Shown here: positions 1-10,400 of the stretch, piece after piece
How the letters are laid out: every line of letters starts with the position of its first letter
Position numbering within the stretch: position 1 is the stretch's first letter
From: Nitratidesulfovibrio sp. SRB-5
GTDB taxonomy: Bacteria; Desulfobacterota; Desulfovibrionia; Desulfovibrionales; Desulfovibrionaceae
DNA length: 64,000 bases
Direction of reading: 5' to 3'
Assembly: GCF_019931275.1 (NCBI RefSeq)
Contig: NZ_JAIOTY010000002.1
Coordinates: 1,328,631-1,392,630, forward strand
Made by a program: the position numbers and the translations under genes
The notes under the pieces: model-generated
What the model was told of the DNA's origin: nothing
What the model saw: the letters and a program-made list of their open reading frames with translations, nothing else
The model's database searches: none

Positions 1-11
1 TGGAGCGCGTC

Positions 12-1073
12 ATGAGTACGCGCCCCTTGGGGTTCGGCGACGCAGCAGCGGCAAGCGTGCCGCGCTGCTGGCTGGTCACGGCGGACGGTGGCCTGGCCGC
101 CACCGTGCGCGCCTTGTGGGCGGCGGGCGGCGGCCCGGAGGGACAGTGCGCGGCGTCGTCCCGGCCCATGGACTGGCGGGTGTTCGACAACGGGCGGGCC
201 GTGCTGGAACAGTTTTTTCTCGATCCGCCGGACCTGCTGCTGGTTTCCGCCGCGCTTCCGGACATGTCCGGCGTGTCGCTGATCCAGTTGGTGAAGGGCG
301 AGAACGTGTATCGCCAGGTGGCCACGCTGCTGGCCCTGAGCGCACCGGAAATGGCCGGGGTGGACTGGCAGGGCGTGGAAGCCGACGATTTCATGGTGCT
401 GCCCTCCGTGCCGGTCTCGGCAGAGGGTGCAGGCTGCGCGCCCCTGCCGCCCCCGCTGACCACGGAACTCACGGCGCGCATCGAACTGGCCCTCACCCGC
501 GCGGGCCGTGCCCTGGACGCCAGTCCGCTGACCAAGCTGCCGGGCAACACCTCGATCATCAAGTTCATCCAGGGGCTCATCGACCGGCGCATGGATTTCG
601 CGCTGGCCTACGCGGACCTCGACAATTTCAAGGCCTTCAACGACAAGTACGGCTTTTCGCGTGGCGACGAAGTGCTCATGCTCACCGCGCGGCTGCTGGC
701 CACCACGGCGCGCGAGGTGCGCGGCCAGCCCGCCTTCGTGGGGCATGTGGGCGGCGACGACTTTGTCTTCGTGACGCCCGTGGACGAGGCGGAAGACGCC
801 TGCCGCCGCGTGGTGGGAGCCTTCGACGCCATCGTGCCCGGCTTCTACGACGCGGACGACCGCGAGCGCGGGGCCATCGTGGCCCATGACCGGCAGGGGC
901 AGGTGCGCACCTTTCCGCTGATGGCCGTTTCCATCGCCGTGGTGTGCAACCGGCCCGGCGACGGGTTTTCGCTGGCCCACTACGGCGAGGCCTCGTACCG
1001 GGCAAGCCAGGTCAAGAAGCTGGCCAAGGACAGGACGGGCAGCTGCTATGTCTTCGACCGGCGACAGGCGTGA
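12..1073 (+). CDS. GGDEF-domain protein with degenerate receiver domain
   Basis: Probable cytoplasmic diguanylate cyclase or c-di-GMP-linked regulator of 353 aa. The N-terminal ~140 residues resemble a response-regulator receiver, but the phosphoacceptor position reads LLLVSAALPDMSG, with Ser where Asp is expected, so it is probably a pseudo-receiver. The C-terminal half is a GGDEF domain: a substrate-binding segment DLDNFKAFNDKYGF and the signature GGDDF (about residue 253). I see no RxxD inhibitory site just before the signature. The next gene starts inside the 3' end of this one. The domain call is good; whether it is catalytically active cannot be judged from sequence alone. Confidence 0.85.
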   Translation: MSTRPLGFGDAAAASVPRCWLVTADGGLAATVRALWAAGGGPEGQCAASSRPMDWRVFDNGRAVLEQFFLDPPDLLLVSAALPDMSGVSLIQLVKGENVYRQVATLLALSAPEMAGVDWQGVEADDFMVLPSVPVSAEGAGCAPLPPPLTTELTARIELALTRAGRALDASPLTKLPGNTSIIKFIQGLIDRRMDFALAYADLDNFKAFNDKYGFSRGDEVLMLTARLLATTAREVRGQPAFVGHVGGDDFVFVTPVDEAEDACRRVVGAFDAIVPGFYDADDRERGAIVAHDRQGQVRTFPLMAVSIAVVCNRPGDGFSLAHYGEASYRASQVKKLAKDRTGSCYVFDRRQA

Positions 1074-2418
1074 CCGGAGCGGTCGTGGCGCATCCGGCGT
1101 ATCCGGCGTATCCGGCGCGGGCGGCGCGGGGGGCGGCGGGGCGGATGCCCCGGCTGGCCGTGCCGTGCCGGCGGCGCATCGCACGCTGACTGCTCCCGCG
1201 CGCGGTTCCGGACCCACGAAATCTTTCTCCCCGTCCACCGCCGTTCCGCCCGGCGCCGATCCGCCGGGTGATACCCTGCTTCCCCCCGCCCGCGCGGAAC
1301 TGCTGGAGATGTTCCTGGCCCACCTGGGCATGGAAAAGGGATATGCCGATGCCACGGTGACCGCCTACGGCACGGACATGGACCAGTTCGCGGCGTTTCT
1401 GAAGGACGCTGCCGACGGCCCGGCCATTCCCGGCAGGCCGTCCTTGCCGAATCCCGCGCCGTCCTTCGTCACGCTGTCCCTGGATACCCCGGAACACATC
1501 ACCAAGCGCCACGTGCAGCGATTCCTGGCCGAGTTGCACCGCCAGCGCATCGCCAAGTCCAGCGTGGCCCGCAAGCTGTCGGCACTGCGGGCGTTCTTTC
1601 GCTTTCTGTTGCGGCTGCGCCGGGTCACGGCAGACCCCACGGCGGGCGTGCACAATCCCAAGCAGGATCAGCGCCACCCCCATGCCCTGAACGTGGACCA
1701 GGCCTTCGCCCTGCTGGACGAACGGCGGCAGCGCAAGGCGCTGGCCACTGCGCATGCCACGGCCCACGCCGGACACGGCGCGGATTCCGGCCCCGCCGAT
1801 GCGGTTCTGCTGGCGCGCGACCTGGCACTGGCAGAACTGCTGTACGGCTCCGGCCTGCGCGTGTCCGAGGCGCTGGAACTGAACGTGCTGGACGCGGACC
1901 CGGCGTCGGGCGTGGTGCGGGTGATGGGCAAGGGCGGTCGCGAGCGCATGAGCCCGCTCAGCGACACGGCCCGTGATGCGTTGTCTGCCTGGCTGGCCGT
2001 GCGCCATCAGGTGGACGAGGGCCGGGGCGAACCCGCCCTGTTCCTGGGCGCGCGGGGCGGACGCCTGAACCGGCGGCAGGCCGCGCGGATCATCGAGACC
2101 CTGTGCCTGCGGGCCGGGTTGCCTCAGGCCATCTCCCCGCACGGACTGCGCCATTCCTTCGCAACCCACCTGCTGGAGGCCGGGGCCGACCTGCGCAGCG
2201 TGCAGGAACTGCTGGGCCACGCCCGGCTTTCCACCACCCAGCGGTACACCCACCTGACTCTTTCGCGCCTTGTGGACGTATACGACCGGGCACACCCCCG
2301 TTCCGATCTTGCGTCACCGTCGGGCAAGACGCCGCAACCAAAGCCCGCCGCAACGCCGGAAAAACCGGCCCGCGCCGCCACGCCCCGCAAGGGCGGCAAG
2401 CCCACGCCCAAGCGGTAG
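1048..2418 (+). CDS. xerC: XerC/XerD-type tyrosine recombinase
   Basis: Site-specific tyrosine recombinase, probably the XerC partner for chromosome dimer resolution at dif. All catalytic residues can be seen: Arg in SGLRVSEAL (about residue 271), Lys in MGKGGRER, HGLRHSFATHLL (about 365) and LGHARLSTTQRYTHL with the nucleophilic Tyr (about 400). The N-terminal SAM-like core-binding domain starts near residue 85 (ELLEMFLAHLGM). The first ~80 codons are Gly/Ala/Ser-rich with short repeats and may not be translated; an in-frame ATG at 1309 lies too far into the domain, so the true start is uncertain. About 30 C-terminal residues are a basic Lys/Pro-rich tail. It overlaps the 3' end of the GGDEF gene by 26 bases. 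No mobile-element context is visible, which favours a housekeeping Xer protein. Confidence 0.85.
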   Translation: MSSTGDRRDRSGRGASGVSGVSGAGGAGGGGADAPAGRAVPAAHRTLTAPARGSGPTKSFSPSTAVPPGADPPGDTLLPPARAELLEMFLAHLGMEKGYADATVTAYGTDMDQFAAFLKDAADGPAIPGRPSLPNPAPSFVTLSLDTPEHITKRHVQRFLAELHRQRIAKSSVARKLSALRAFFRFLLRLRRVTADPTAGVHNPKQDQRHPHALNVDQAFALLDERRQRKALATAHATAHAGHGADSGPADAVLLARDLALAELLYGSGLRVSEALELNVLDADPASGVVRVMGKGGRERMSPLSDTARDALSAWLAVRHQVDEGRGEPALFLGARGGRLNRRQAARIIETLCLRAGLPQAISPHGLRHSFATHLLEAGADLRSVQELLGHARLSTTQRYTHLTLSRLVDVYDRAHPRSDLASPSGKTPQPKPAATPEKPARAATPRKGGKPTPKR

Positions 2419-2442
2419 CATTTGCCCCCTCAACAAAAGAAA

Positions 2443-2472
2443 CGGGCCGGAACCCCAGAGGGTTCCGGCCCG
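2443..2472 (+). terminator. Hairpin terminator after xerC
   Basis: A perfect 13-bp stem (2443-2455 with 2460-2472) closes a CAGA loop 24 bases after the xerC stop. Only a weak T-tract (ATTTT) follows, so termination may be partly dependent on other factors. Confidence 0.65.
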
Positions 2473-2530
2473 GTACATTTTGCGAAGCGGTTGGAAGTCG
2501 TTCGACTGAGCGGGGCTTTCTTCCTTATAT

Positions 2531-2554
2531 CCCGCGACGGTCCTCCGTCGCGGG
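2531..2554. terminator. Hairpin between convergent genes
   Basis: A perfect 10-bp inverted repeat with a TCCT loop (CCCGCGACGG / CCGTCGCGGG) lies between the convergent xerC and nitronate monooxygenase-like genes. No T-tract follows on either strand, so it is a structured 3'-UTR element or weak bidirectional terminator. Confidence 0.4.
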
Positions 2555-2587
2555 GGGCAGTGCGGAGAGGATGCAAGGAATTACGAG

Positions 2588-2685
2588 TTTTGTCCGCCGG
2601 GCAAGGCGGCGTAGCGTTTTTGAGCGGAGCGTACTTTTGTACGTGAGCATCAAAAGCGATACGCCAACGCAGCCCGGCGGCAAAA
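2588..2685 (-). repeat. Long 3'-UTR hairpin element, copy A
   Basis: A ~98-base imperfect hairpin. The outer arms 2588-2602 and 2672-2685 pair except for one bulged base. A middle arm pairs GGCGTAGCGTTTTTGA with TCAAAAGCGATACGCC. The core is GAGCGTAC-TTTT-GTACGTGAGC. It lies 46 bases past the stop of the minus-strand flavoprotein gene. Copy B, with the same core but different arms, is at 11209-11259, also 3' of a minus-strand gene. Function unknown; mRNA 3'-end protection or termination is an inference. Confidence 0.6.
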
Positions 2686-2730
2686 GACGGATTCCGCCCG
2701 CAGCGTGTCCGCGCCGGGACGAACGCAACG

Positions 2731-3852
2731 CTACGCGCGCAACATGCCGAAGCGCTTGGAGATAGCCTCCTCGAACTCCTGCTGGAGCGAGGAAACCAGA
2801 TCGTGCACCGACTGGATGCGATCCACCCGGAACACATTGGCGCCCGAGAAGGCAAACCCCTTCTCCAGGTTCCCCTTCATGGCGTTGATCAGCGCGGCGG
2901 CGATGCAATACGGGGTCTGCTCCTGCTCGCAGGTGCTGATGCACTTGAACACGCACTTGAAGGGCTTTTTCGCGCCTTCGCGCATGGAATCGATGAACGA
3001 GTTGCCGATGGCGCGGCCCGGCATGCCCACGGGGCTCTTGATGATGGTCACGTCCTGCTCGGTGGCGTCCACGTAGGCCTGCTTGAAGCGGTCGTCGGCA
3101 TCGCATTCGTGGGTGGCCACGAAGCGGGTGCCCATCTGCACCCCGGCGGCGCCCAGTTCCATGAACCGGGTGATGTCCTCGCCGGTGTACACGCCGCCAG
3201 CGGCAATGACCGGAATGCGGCAGCCCTTCTGGTCCTCGAAGGGTTTCACCGCTTCCACCACCTGCGGAATGACCGCTTCCAGCGAATGGTTGGGGTCGTC
3301 GATCTCTTCGGCCTTGAAGCCGAGGTGCCCGCCAGCCTTGGGGCCTTCCACCACGAAGGCGTCGGGCACGTAGTCGAAGCGGGTGATCCACTTCTTGGCG
3401 ATGACCGAGGCCGCCCGGGCGGACGACACGATGGGCACGAGCTTGGTGCGGAATTCTTCCTTCTTCTGGTCGCAGGCCTCGCGCAGGTGCCGGGGCAGGT
3501 CCAGCGGCAGGCCCGCGCCGGAGAAGATGATGTCGGCCCTCTCCTCGATGGAGGTACGCACCATTTCGCCAAAGGTGGTCAGGGCCACCATGATGTTCAC
3601 GCCCACGATGCCCTGTGTCATTTCGCGGGCCTTTTGCAGCTCGCGGCGCAGGGCGCGGACGTTGGCTTCGATGGGGTTCTTGGCAACGTCGGGCTCTTTC
3701 ATCCCGATCATGGCGGCGGCGATGACGCCGATGCCGCCTTCGTTGGCCACGGCGGACGCCAGGCGCGACAGCGAGATGCCGACGCCCATGCCGCCTTGCA
3801 CGATGGGTATGCGGGCGACCAGGTCGCCAATGTTCAGGGTCGGAAAAGGCAT
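2731..3852 (-). CDS. Nitronate monooxygenase / 2-nitropropane dioxygenase family flavoprotein
   Basis: FMN-dependent TIM-barrel enzyme of the NMO/FabK-like family, 373 aa, about the family's usual length. Family members oxidise alkyl nitronates or act as enoyl reductases; the substrate here is unknown. Supporting motifs are IPIVQGGMGVGIS at the N terminus, a Gly-rich phosphate-binding loop IPVIAAGGVYTGEDI, GAAGVQMGTRFVATHEC, and SPVGMPGRAIGNSF. A C-terminal segment with several Cys (CVFKCISTCEQEQTPYC) is unusual and could bind metal or an Fe-S cluster, as in related proteins of anaerobes. The start is supported by GGAGG 9 bases upstream of the ATG. It is monocistronic, convergent with xerC and followed by hairpin element A. 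Confidence 0.8.
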   Translation of the reverse strand: MPFPTLNIGDLVARIPIVQGGMGVGISLSRLASAVANEGGIGVIAAAMIGMKEPDVAKNPIEANVRALRRELQKAREMTQGIVGVNIMVALTTFGEMVRTSIEERADIIFSGAGLPLDLPRHLREACDQKKEEFRTKLVPIVSSARAASVIAKKWITRFDYVPDAFVVEGPKAGGHLGFKAEEIDDPNHSLEAVIPQVVEAVKPFEDQKGCRIPVIAAGGVYTGEDITRFMELGAAGVQMGTRFVATHECDADDRFKQAYVDATEQDVTIIKSPVGMPGRAIGNSFIDSMREGAKKPFKCVFKCISTCEQEQTPYCIAAALINAMKGNLEKGFAFSGANVFRVDRIQSVHDLVSSLQQEFEEAISKRFGMLRA

Positions 3853-4189
3853 GATTCAGTCCTCCGGTGCGGTGCGTGCGTGCCGGTGAGGGCACGCGGA
3901 ATGGGACCGGGCCCGCGCGCATGCCTGGCATGCTCGTGGGCGCTCCGGTGTGCCGCCATGCGCGGGCGGCGCGCGGAAGACACGCGATACGGCGGAATGC
4001 CGGATCGTGGGTCTCCGTGGACTGCATCGGAATCTTTCGGGCAGCAAACGCTGGGTGGCGTCGTGCGGTACGGTGGCGGCGGTGCGGTTTCTCCCGCGCA
4101 GTCCCCACTGCGCGGGCGCATGCGCCGCCGGGCCGTGGCCGGGCGGACGCCGCGCTGGCGGCGCGGAAGGGCCGATGCGGCCCATTCCC
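3853..4189. other. GC-rich intergenic region upstream of the NMO-like gene
   Basis: This holds the promoter region and ribosome-binding site of the minus-strand flavoprotein gene and the 3' flank of addB. It is very GC-rich with many short inverted GC stretches. I see no convincing -35/-10 pair and no gene. Confidence 0.5.
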
Positions 4190-7100
4190 TCAGGCGCGCA
4201 TTTTACACAGTTTCGTGCAAGAGCACCAGTCGCAATGTTTGCCGTCGCGTGGCAGCAGCAACGGCGCTTCGGCCATGTGCCGCAACAGGAAGGAGAGCAG
4301 GGCGGGAATGCGGGTGGTGATGGCCGCATCGCGGGTTTCGTCGTCCGTGCCGTCGCCGAACAGGGGCAGTTCCTGCCCGGCGTCGCGCAGGATGACCCAG
4401 GCGGCGTCGTGCACGTCGCGCCCGGAATGCTGTCCGTACATGTGGACGTAGGCGGGCAACTGCACGCCGTGCAGGGCACCGGCCACGTCGGCCAGCAGGT
4501 CGGGGTCGCGGTCCGGGGTCCACACCTCGATGCGTTCCCACAGCGCGTCGTCGGACCACGCGGAGGGCTTCCATTCCACCTTGCCGGTCTTGTAGTCCAG
4601 GATCACCGCGCCCTGGCCGTCTTCGAAGTCGCGCAGGTCCACCCGGTCCACCCGGCCATGCAGGCGGCGCACCCGGCGGCCCGCGCTGCCCGGCACGTCG
4701 ATGGTGGCCTCCACCGGCTCTTCCAGATCCAGCACGGTGAACCGGTCCGGCTGGCGGGACAGGTAGCGGCCAAGGCGTTCCGGTCCGGCCACCTCCAACA
4801 TCAGCAGGGCGTCGGGCGGCAACTGGGCGGAAAGGCCCGAGGTGCCCAGCCGTTGCAGGAACAGGCGGGCAAGCTGCTCGGCGGAAAGTTCGTCGCGGCG
4901 CACCTCGCGTCCCTTGTGGGGCAGGTGAAAGTCCAGCAGCACCTTGTGCAGCAGGTCGCCCACGGCAATGGGGTCGTCGCCTTCGTTCACCTCGTCCGGC
5001 GGGGCCAGCCCGGCCAGCCGTTCGTGAAAGAAGCGCACCGGGCAGGTCAGCCATGCGTCGAGGGTAGAGGGCGACACGGGCGCGTCCAGCAGCCGTTCCA
5101 GTGCATCGTTGATGGCGGTGGTGCGTTCGATGGGGCGCGGCGCGGAGCGGAACGGACGCACCGTGCACGCGGCGGCATGCAGCGGGGGCTGCCCGGGTGA
5201 GAGCAGGCCGCCGCGCGCCCGTTCCTCGCGCCACAGCAGTTCTTCGACAAAGCGGCTGCGGATCTTCTTTTCGTCCAGCAGGCCGCTGCGGTCCACGCCG
5301 GTCTGGTAGCACAGCACGGCCTGTTCCGCACCGGCCAGCAGGCGGTGGAAGTTGTGCGCGGCCACCCGCTCGCGGCGGCGCGAATCGGGCAGCCCGGCCA
5401 TGGCGCGCAGGCTGTCGGGCAACAGCGGGTCGTGCCCAGGCGCGCCGGGCAGGCGGTCTTCCGTGGCGTCCAGCACGATGACCCGGCGGAAGCGCAGCAG
5501 GCGCGTTTCCAGCATGCCCAGTACCTGCAACCCGGCCAGGGGCGTGGCCTCGAAGGGCACGCGTTCCTCGCGCAGGGTTTCGCGCAGGATGGTGTGCAGC
5601 ACTTCGCGCGGGAAGGGCGTGTCCGCCAGTTCGCAGTCGCGCAGGGCGGGGATGACCCGCTGCATGAGCCGGAACAGGCATTCCGCGTCGATGGGAAAGC
5701 GTTCCCACAGGGTGCCGCCGTGGGCCAGCAGCAGGTCGCACAGCGCGCCCACCACATCGGCCACGCGGGCCGGGGTGTCCGCCGCTTCCCAGCGGGTCAG
5801 GCACAGCTCCAGCACGCGGTGCAGCAGGGCCGCCGCCGGGCCGTGTTCGCCGCCGGGGGCCTTCCGGGCCACCTCGCGGGCCAGAGCGCGCGGGTCCACG
5901 TAGCTGGCCCCGCCGCGCACCACGTTTTCCATGAGGTGGAACAGGTCGCGCAGGGGGCGTTCGCCGTCCAGTTCCAGCATCTTCAGGTACGGGTGGCGGA
6001 TGCATTCGATGACCGTGCGCCAGTGGTAGCACATGGTGGACGGCGCGGCGTCCGATCCGCCCGGGGCCGCGAACGTGCCGCCCGGTCCGGCTTCCGGCCC
6101 TTGCTCCGGCAGCGCCAGCGAGGCGGCGGGCCGGGCGGTCTCTTGCAGGCGCATCAGGGTTTCCACCAGTCGCACCAGCGTGGAGCGCACCAGCGGATAG
6201 CCCATGGAGATGTTCACGTCCTTGTCCGGCAGGTGGTGCAGCACGGGCATGAGCAGCCCGGTGTCCGGCAGCACCACCGCCGTGCCCGCCAGTTCGTCGG
6301 CGTCAGGGGCAGTCAGGGCGGTCGGGGCGGGGGGGATGGAACTTTCGGTGCTTTCGATTGCTGGCGTTAGACTCGATTCCTTCAAATTGCCGGACGGGGT
6401 CGTGTTGGCCGACGGGGCGTCGGGCGCATCGCCGCTATCGGCGCGCAGTTCCCGTTCCATGACCAGCAATTGCGAATGCAGGTCGTAGCCTTCATGAAAG
6501 GTGATCGACGGGGTGTGTCCGGACGGCGGGCAGGCCAGCGCTGCCCCGGCGCGCCACGAGGTCAGCCAGCGCACGTGGTCCTCGCAGGTCCAGTGCACCG
6601 GGCGACCGCCCAGTTCCGCCACGGACGCGTCGGTGTGCAGGCACACCGTGGCCCCTTCGTGCCGCCACAGGTGCAGGAACAGCGCTTCTTCCGTGCCGGT
6701 GAGGGTGGAAAACCCGGCCACGAACAGCCGCTTGCCCGCCAGCAGCGGGGGCAGGGTGAAGCCGTCGGGGCGTTCGGTGGCGCGGCCCGTTTCGTCGGGG
6801 CCGGGCAGCAGGCGCACGGAGCGGAAGGCGTCGAAGCCCGGCGTGGTCCAGCCGCGTTCCGTCAGCGCAGCCGCGTACGCCTCGTGGATGCGGCCCAGCG
6901 CGCCCAGCAGGGCGGCGGCAAAGGGGGCCACCTGGCCTTCCATGTACTGGTAGTCTTCGGGCACGCGGTTCTGGACGAAGAACTCCTCCATCAGCGCGGC
7001 AAGGCGTACGCCCCAGGGAAAGAACCGCCGCTGGTCCGTGGCGGCGAGGTGTTCGTACAATTCGTCGCCGGGCCGGGCCAGGTCGCGCACGCAGTCCATG

Positions 7101-7498
7101 AGCAGGCCCACCCGGTCCAGCAGGGGAATGGGGCGGGCCGGGCGCGCGGTGGGGTCTTCCGCGTGGGCGCGCAGCAGGGTGAACATCTGGCGCACCGTGA
7201 ACACGCGGGGCAGCAGACAGGGCCGGACGATGTCCGGGGCGCGGCGGATGCGGTCCACAAGGTAGCGTCCGGGACGACCATGCGGAAAGACGAACACGGC
7301 GTCGCCGGGACGGCCGCCCGTGGCTTCGATGAGCGTGGCGGTAAGCCCGGCCAGGAAGTCCGTGTCCCACGGAAAGATCAGGAATGGGCGCGGGCCCCTG
7401 CCTGCATGGGGAGCATGCGCGGCGCGCCGCGCGGCAGGGCGTTTGGGCCGGGCCGGGGACGGCGCGCCGGGCATGAGGATGTCGTCTGGACCGGTCAC
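4190..7498 (-). CDS. addB: AddB-like nuclease subunit (PD-(D/E)XK family)
   Basis: Probable second subunit of an AddAB-type helicase-nuclease that processes double-strand breaks for RecA, 1102 aa. The C terminus carries a nuclease core with LDYKTGKVEW (the D...ExK region) and a Cys cluster CDWCSCTKLC typical of the Fe-S staple of AddB nucleases. The N-terminal ~400 residues resemble an inactivated SF1 helicase fold. A ~60-residue Pro/Ala/Ser/Thr-rich segment (about residues 350-415) looks like an unstructured insertion. Translation starts at a GTG that overlaps the addA stop (GTGA), a sign of translational coupling. Divergent from classical AddB, so the symbol is by family and context. Confidence 0.8.
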   Translation of the reverse strand: MTGPDDILMPGAPSPARPKRPAARRAAHAPHAGRGPRPFLIFPWDTDFLAGLTATLIEATGGRPGDAVFVFPHGRPGRYLVDRIRRAPDIVRPCLLPRVFTVRQMFTLLRAHAEDPTARPARPIPLLDRVGLLMDCVRDLARPGDELYEHLAATDQRRFFPWGVRLAALMEEFFVQNRVPEDYQYMEGQVAPFAAALLGALGRIHEAYAAALTERGWTTPGFDAFRSVRLLPGPDETGRATERPDGFTLPPLLAGKRLFVAGFSTLTGTEEALFLHLWRHEGATVCLHTDASVAELGGRPVHWTCEDHVRWLTSWRAGAALACPPSGHTPSITFHEGYDLHSQLLVMERELRADSGDAPDAPSANTTPSGNLKESSLTPAIESTESSIPPAPTALTAPDADELAGTAVVLPDTGLLMPVLHHLPDKDVNISMGYPLVRSTLVRLVETLMRLQETARPAASLALPEQGPEAGPGGTFAAPGGSDAAPSTMCYHWRTVIECIRHPYLKMLELDGERPLRDLFHLMENVVRGGASYVDPRALAREVARKAPGGEHGPAAALLHRVLELCLTRWEAADTPARVADVVGALCDLLLAHGGTLWERFPIDAECLFRLMQRVIPALRDCELADTPFPREVLHTILRETLREERVPFEATPLAGLQVLGMLETRLLRFRRVIVLDATEDRLPGAPGHDPLLPDSLRAMAGLPDSRRRERVAAHNFHRLLAGAEQAVLCYQTGVDRSGLLDEKKIRSRFVEELLWREERARGGLLSPGQPPLHAAACTVRPFRSAPRPIERTTAINDALERLLDAPVSPSTLDAWLTCPVRFFHERLAGLAPPDEVNEGDDPIAVGDLLHKVLLDFHLPHKGREVRRDELSAEQLARLFLQRLGTSGLSAQLPPDALLMLEVAGPERLGRYLSRQPDRFTVLDLEEPVEATIDVPGSAGRRVRRLHGRVDRVDLRDFEDGQGAVILDYKTGKVEWKPSAWSDDALWERIEVWTPDRDPDLLADVAGALHGVQLPAYVHMYGQHSGRDVHDAAWVILRDAGQELPLFGDGTDDETRDAAITTRIPALLSFLLRHMAEAPLLLPRDGKHCDWCSCTKLCKMRA

Positions 7499-10400
7499 GG
7501 GCGGTGTCCTTCGTTGGCATCGTTCTGGGGGGCGTCGTTCTGCGGGGCAGCGTCGGTGGTGCGCAGGGCCACGGGCCGCACGGTGCGCCCGTCAAGGTAC
7601 ACCAGCACGCCGCGCACCCCGGCGGCACCGCGCCCGGTGGCCTCGGCCAGCAGGCCCAGGTAGCGGCGCACCTGCGCCACATGGTCGTCGGATGGACGGC
7701 CCGTCTTCCATTCCACCACGGTGCAGGTTTCTCCGTCGTCCACCATGAGGTCGGTGCGGTGGATGCTGCCCTGCGCGTCCATGATGGACTGCTCCGGCAC
7801 TCCGTGAGTGAACCAGTGCGCGGCCTGCGGCAGCGCCGCCAGCCACGCCAGCATGGCGGTGAGCTCGTTGGCCGTGGCCTCCGGGTCCGGCACCGGCAGG
7901 GGGAAGGCGCGCATGCCGTGGGCCACGGCGCGGGCGGCGTCCTGGTCCGGGGTGCCGGTAAGGCGCAGTTGCTCCAGGCAGGCATGCACCAGCATGCCGC
8001 GCCGCCGCTCGGTGAAGGTGAATTCCTCCAACTGGTTGCGGAAGATTTTCAGGCGCGGCAGCCACTGCATGGGCCGCCACGGGGCGGCGGTGGATGGTTG
8101 GTCCGGTGTGTGTCCTGCCGCGTGCCCCGGTAGCGGGCCTGGCGCCGGGGCTGGCGCTGGGGTTGGCGCCGGAGAAGGTAACGGAGCGGGCACGGCCTGC
8201 GGAGCATCGGGCGGCGCGGCCTGCGCCGCCGCTTCGTCCCGTGGAGCTTGCCGCGTGTCCTCGGTATTCGAACCGGCGTGCGCGTCCGTTGCCCGCGCCG
8301 GGGGCACCACCCCGGTCACGTATTCCTGCCCGGTGTCGATGTCGCATCCGGTCAGCAGGGCGCGCACCCCGGCCAGCAGGGACGAATTCCGCTCAGCGAA
8401 CGGGGTGGAGGTGACGTAGGCGTGCAGTTCGTCCACGGGCCGCGTCCAGCCCACGTAGAGCAGGTGCAGTTTTTCGGCGGCGGCAGCCGCCTGCGCGTGG
8501 TGGTAGCGGTCGCCCATTTCCGGGCACAGCGGTGCCAGCAGCGGCTGGCCGTCCAGTTCCGCCACCACCAGCGGCGGGTCGGTGCGGTCGGGCTGGTGGT
8601 GGAAGGGAATCACCACCACCGGGAATTCCAGCCCCTTGGACTTGTGCATGGTCATCACCCGCACGGCGTCCATGGCCTCGGGCATGGGCACCTTTTCCTC
8701 GCCGCCGCTTTCGACCCAGAATTCCAGAAAGGTGGCCAGCGAGGTGAGCCCGCGCGACTCCGCGTTGTGCACCACTTCCAGAAAGCGGCGCACGTAGCCG
8801 ATGTCCTCCGGATGGCGCTGCGCCACGCGGAAGCGTTCGAAGATTTCGCGCACGGTGTCGTAGGGGCCCATCAGCCCGGCGCGGGCGTAGAACGGGGCCA
8901 GCCATGTTTCCCACGCCACGGGGAAGGTGGCGCGAAAATCGGCCAGCAGCCCCCTGCCGCCGCGCGGGTCGTCGGCGGGGCGGGCGCAGCGGTCGGCCAG
9001 CCAGTCGCGCAGCGCACGGTCGGAAAGGCCGCTGACCCCGCCGAACAACTCACAGCCGGTCAGCACCTCCCACAGGGCCAGCGCGTTGGGCGGGTAGTCC
9101 AGAAAGGCCAGCAGGGCCACGGTCTGGGTGACGAGGGGATGGTCGGCCAGCCGCAGGCTGTTCTCGGTCACCACCGGCACGCCCCAGTCCATGAGCCACG
9201 ATGCCACCTGCGCGGATTCGTCGTTCTTGCGCACCAGCACGGCCACGTCGCGCCACGGGCGGCGGGTGGCCAGGTCGTCCAGGAACAGCGCGCGCAACTG
9301 CTGGCGCACCTTGTCGCGCAGGTCGCCGTTGTCCTCGCCGTGCACGGGCACGATGCGCACCAGCCCGCCCTGGGCAGAATCCCTGTCCGGCACCTCCTGC
9401 GCCGCCCCGGCAAAGGCCCGCGCCACCGATGCGGCGGCCTCGTCCAGCACGTGGTCGGGCGTCTTGTCGCCCAGCATGGCCGACAGCACCCCCCGCGCGC
9501 GCAGCGGGTTGTCCAGTTGCGCGAACACGGTGTTGTTGTGCCGCACGATGGCCGCGCGGCTGCGCCAGTTGCGGGGCAGGGTTTCACGCTGCGGGTCGGG
9601 AACGATGGCGGTGAGCGCCGGGGATTCCAGAATGTCGTCGAACAGGGCGGAATCGCCGCCGCGCCAGCCGTAGATGGCCTGCTTCACGTCGCCCACCCAG
9701 GTCAGCCCGCCGCCGCGCGACAGGCATTCCACGGCCAGTGGCTCGATGGCGGCCCACTGGTCGCGGCTGGTGTCCTGGAATTCGTCGATGAGGACGTGCG
9801 CAAGCCGCGTGCCCATGCGGCAGAAGGCTTCGGACACGCCGAACTCGCCGTTCAGCACGTCGCGGGCGTGCAGGGGAATGAGCGGCTGGGGCAGCTTGCC
9901 TTCGCGCCGCTGGAAGTCGGGCAGGTGCGCGGCCATGGCGCGGGCCAGACCGGCCAGCGGGGCCACCTGCAAGGCGCGCTGGATGAGCCGCCCGCGCACC
10001 GCAAAGTCGTTGCAGGCGTCGCGCCAGGCATCGAAGGCCGCGCGCGCGTCGTCGCTGCCCTTGCCTTTGGACGCCTTGAGCAGGCAGTCGTCCAGCCCGC
10101 CCTTTTCCAGATAGGCGGACTTGGATAGCGGGGAAAAGGCGCTGTTCTCCGCGCATTTGTCCAGAAACTTGTGCAGGTTGGCGGCGGCGGAAAGCTGTTC
10201 TTCGACCAGGATGCGTGACAGGGTGGCCGTGGCATCCTGCATGTCGGCATGAATGGCGACCAGTTTGGCGGCCAGGGCGTCGGTATCCACATCGGGCAGG
10301 CCGCCGCGTGGCGCATCCGCATCGAACGGGTCGGGTCCGCCATTGAAGGGGGCTGGGCCAGCATTGAAGATGTCTGGACGGGACATGCCGCCTTCCGCCA

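Noticed and set aside
8248-10128. A 626-residue open frame on the plus strand opposite addA
   Set aside because: It is a mirror of the GC-rich addA codons, rich in Gly, His, Val and Gln with no family motif, and addA itself is fully supported.
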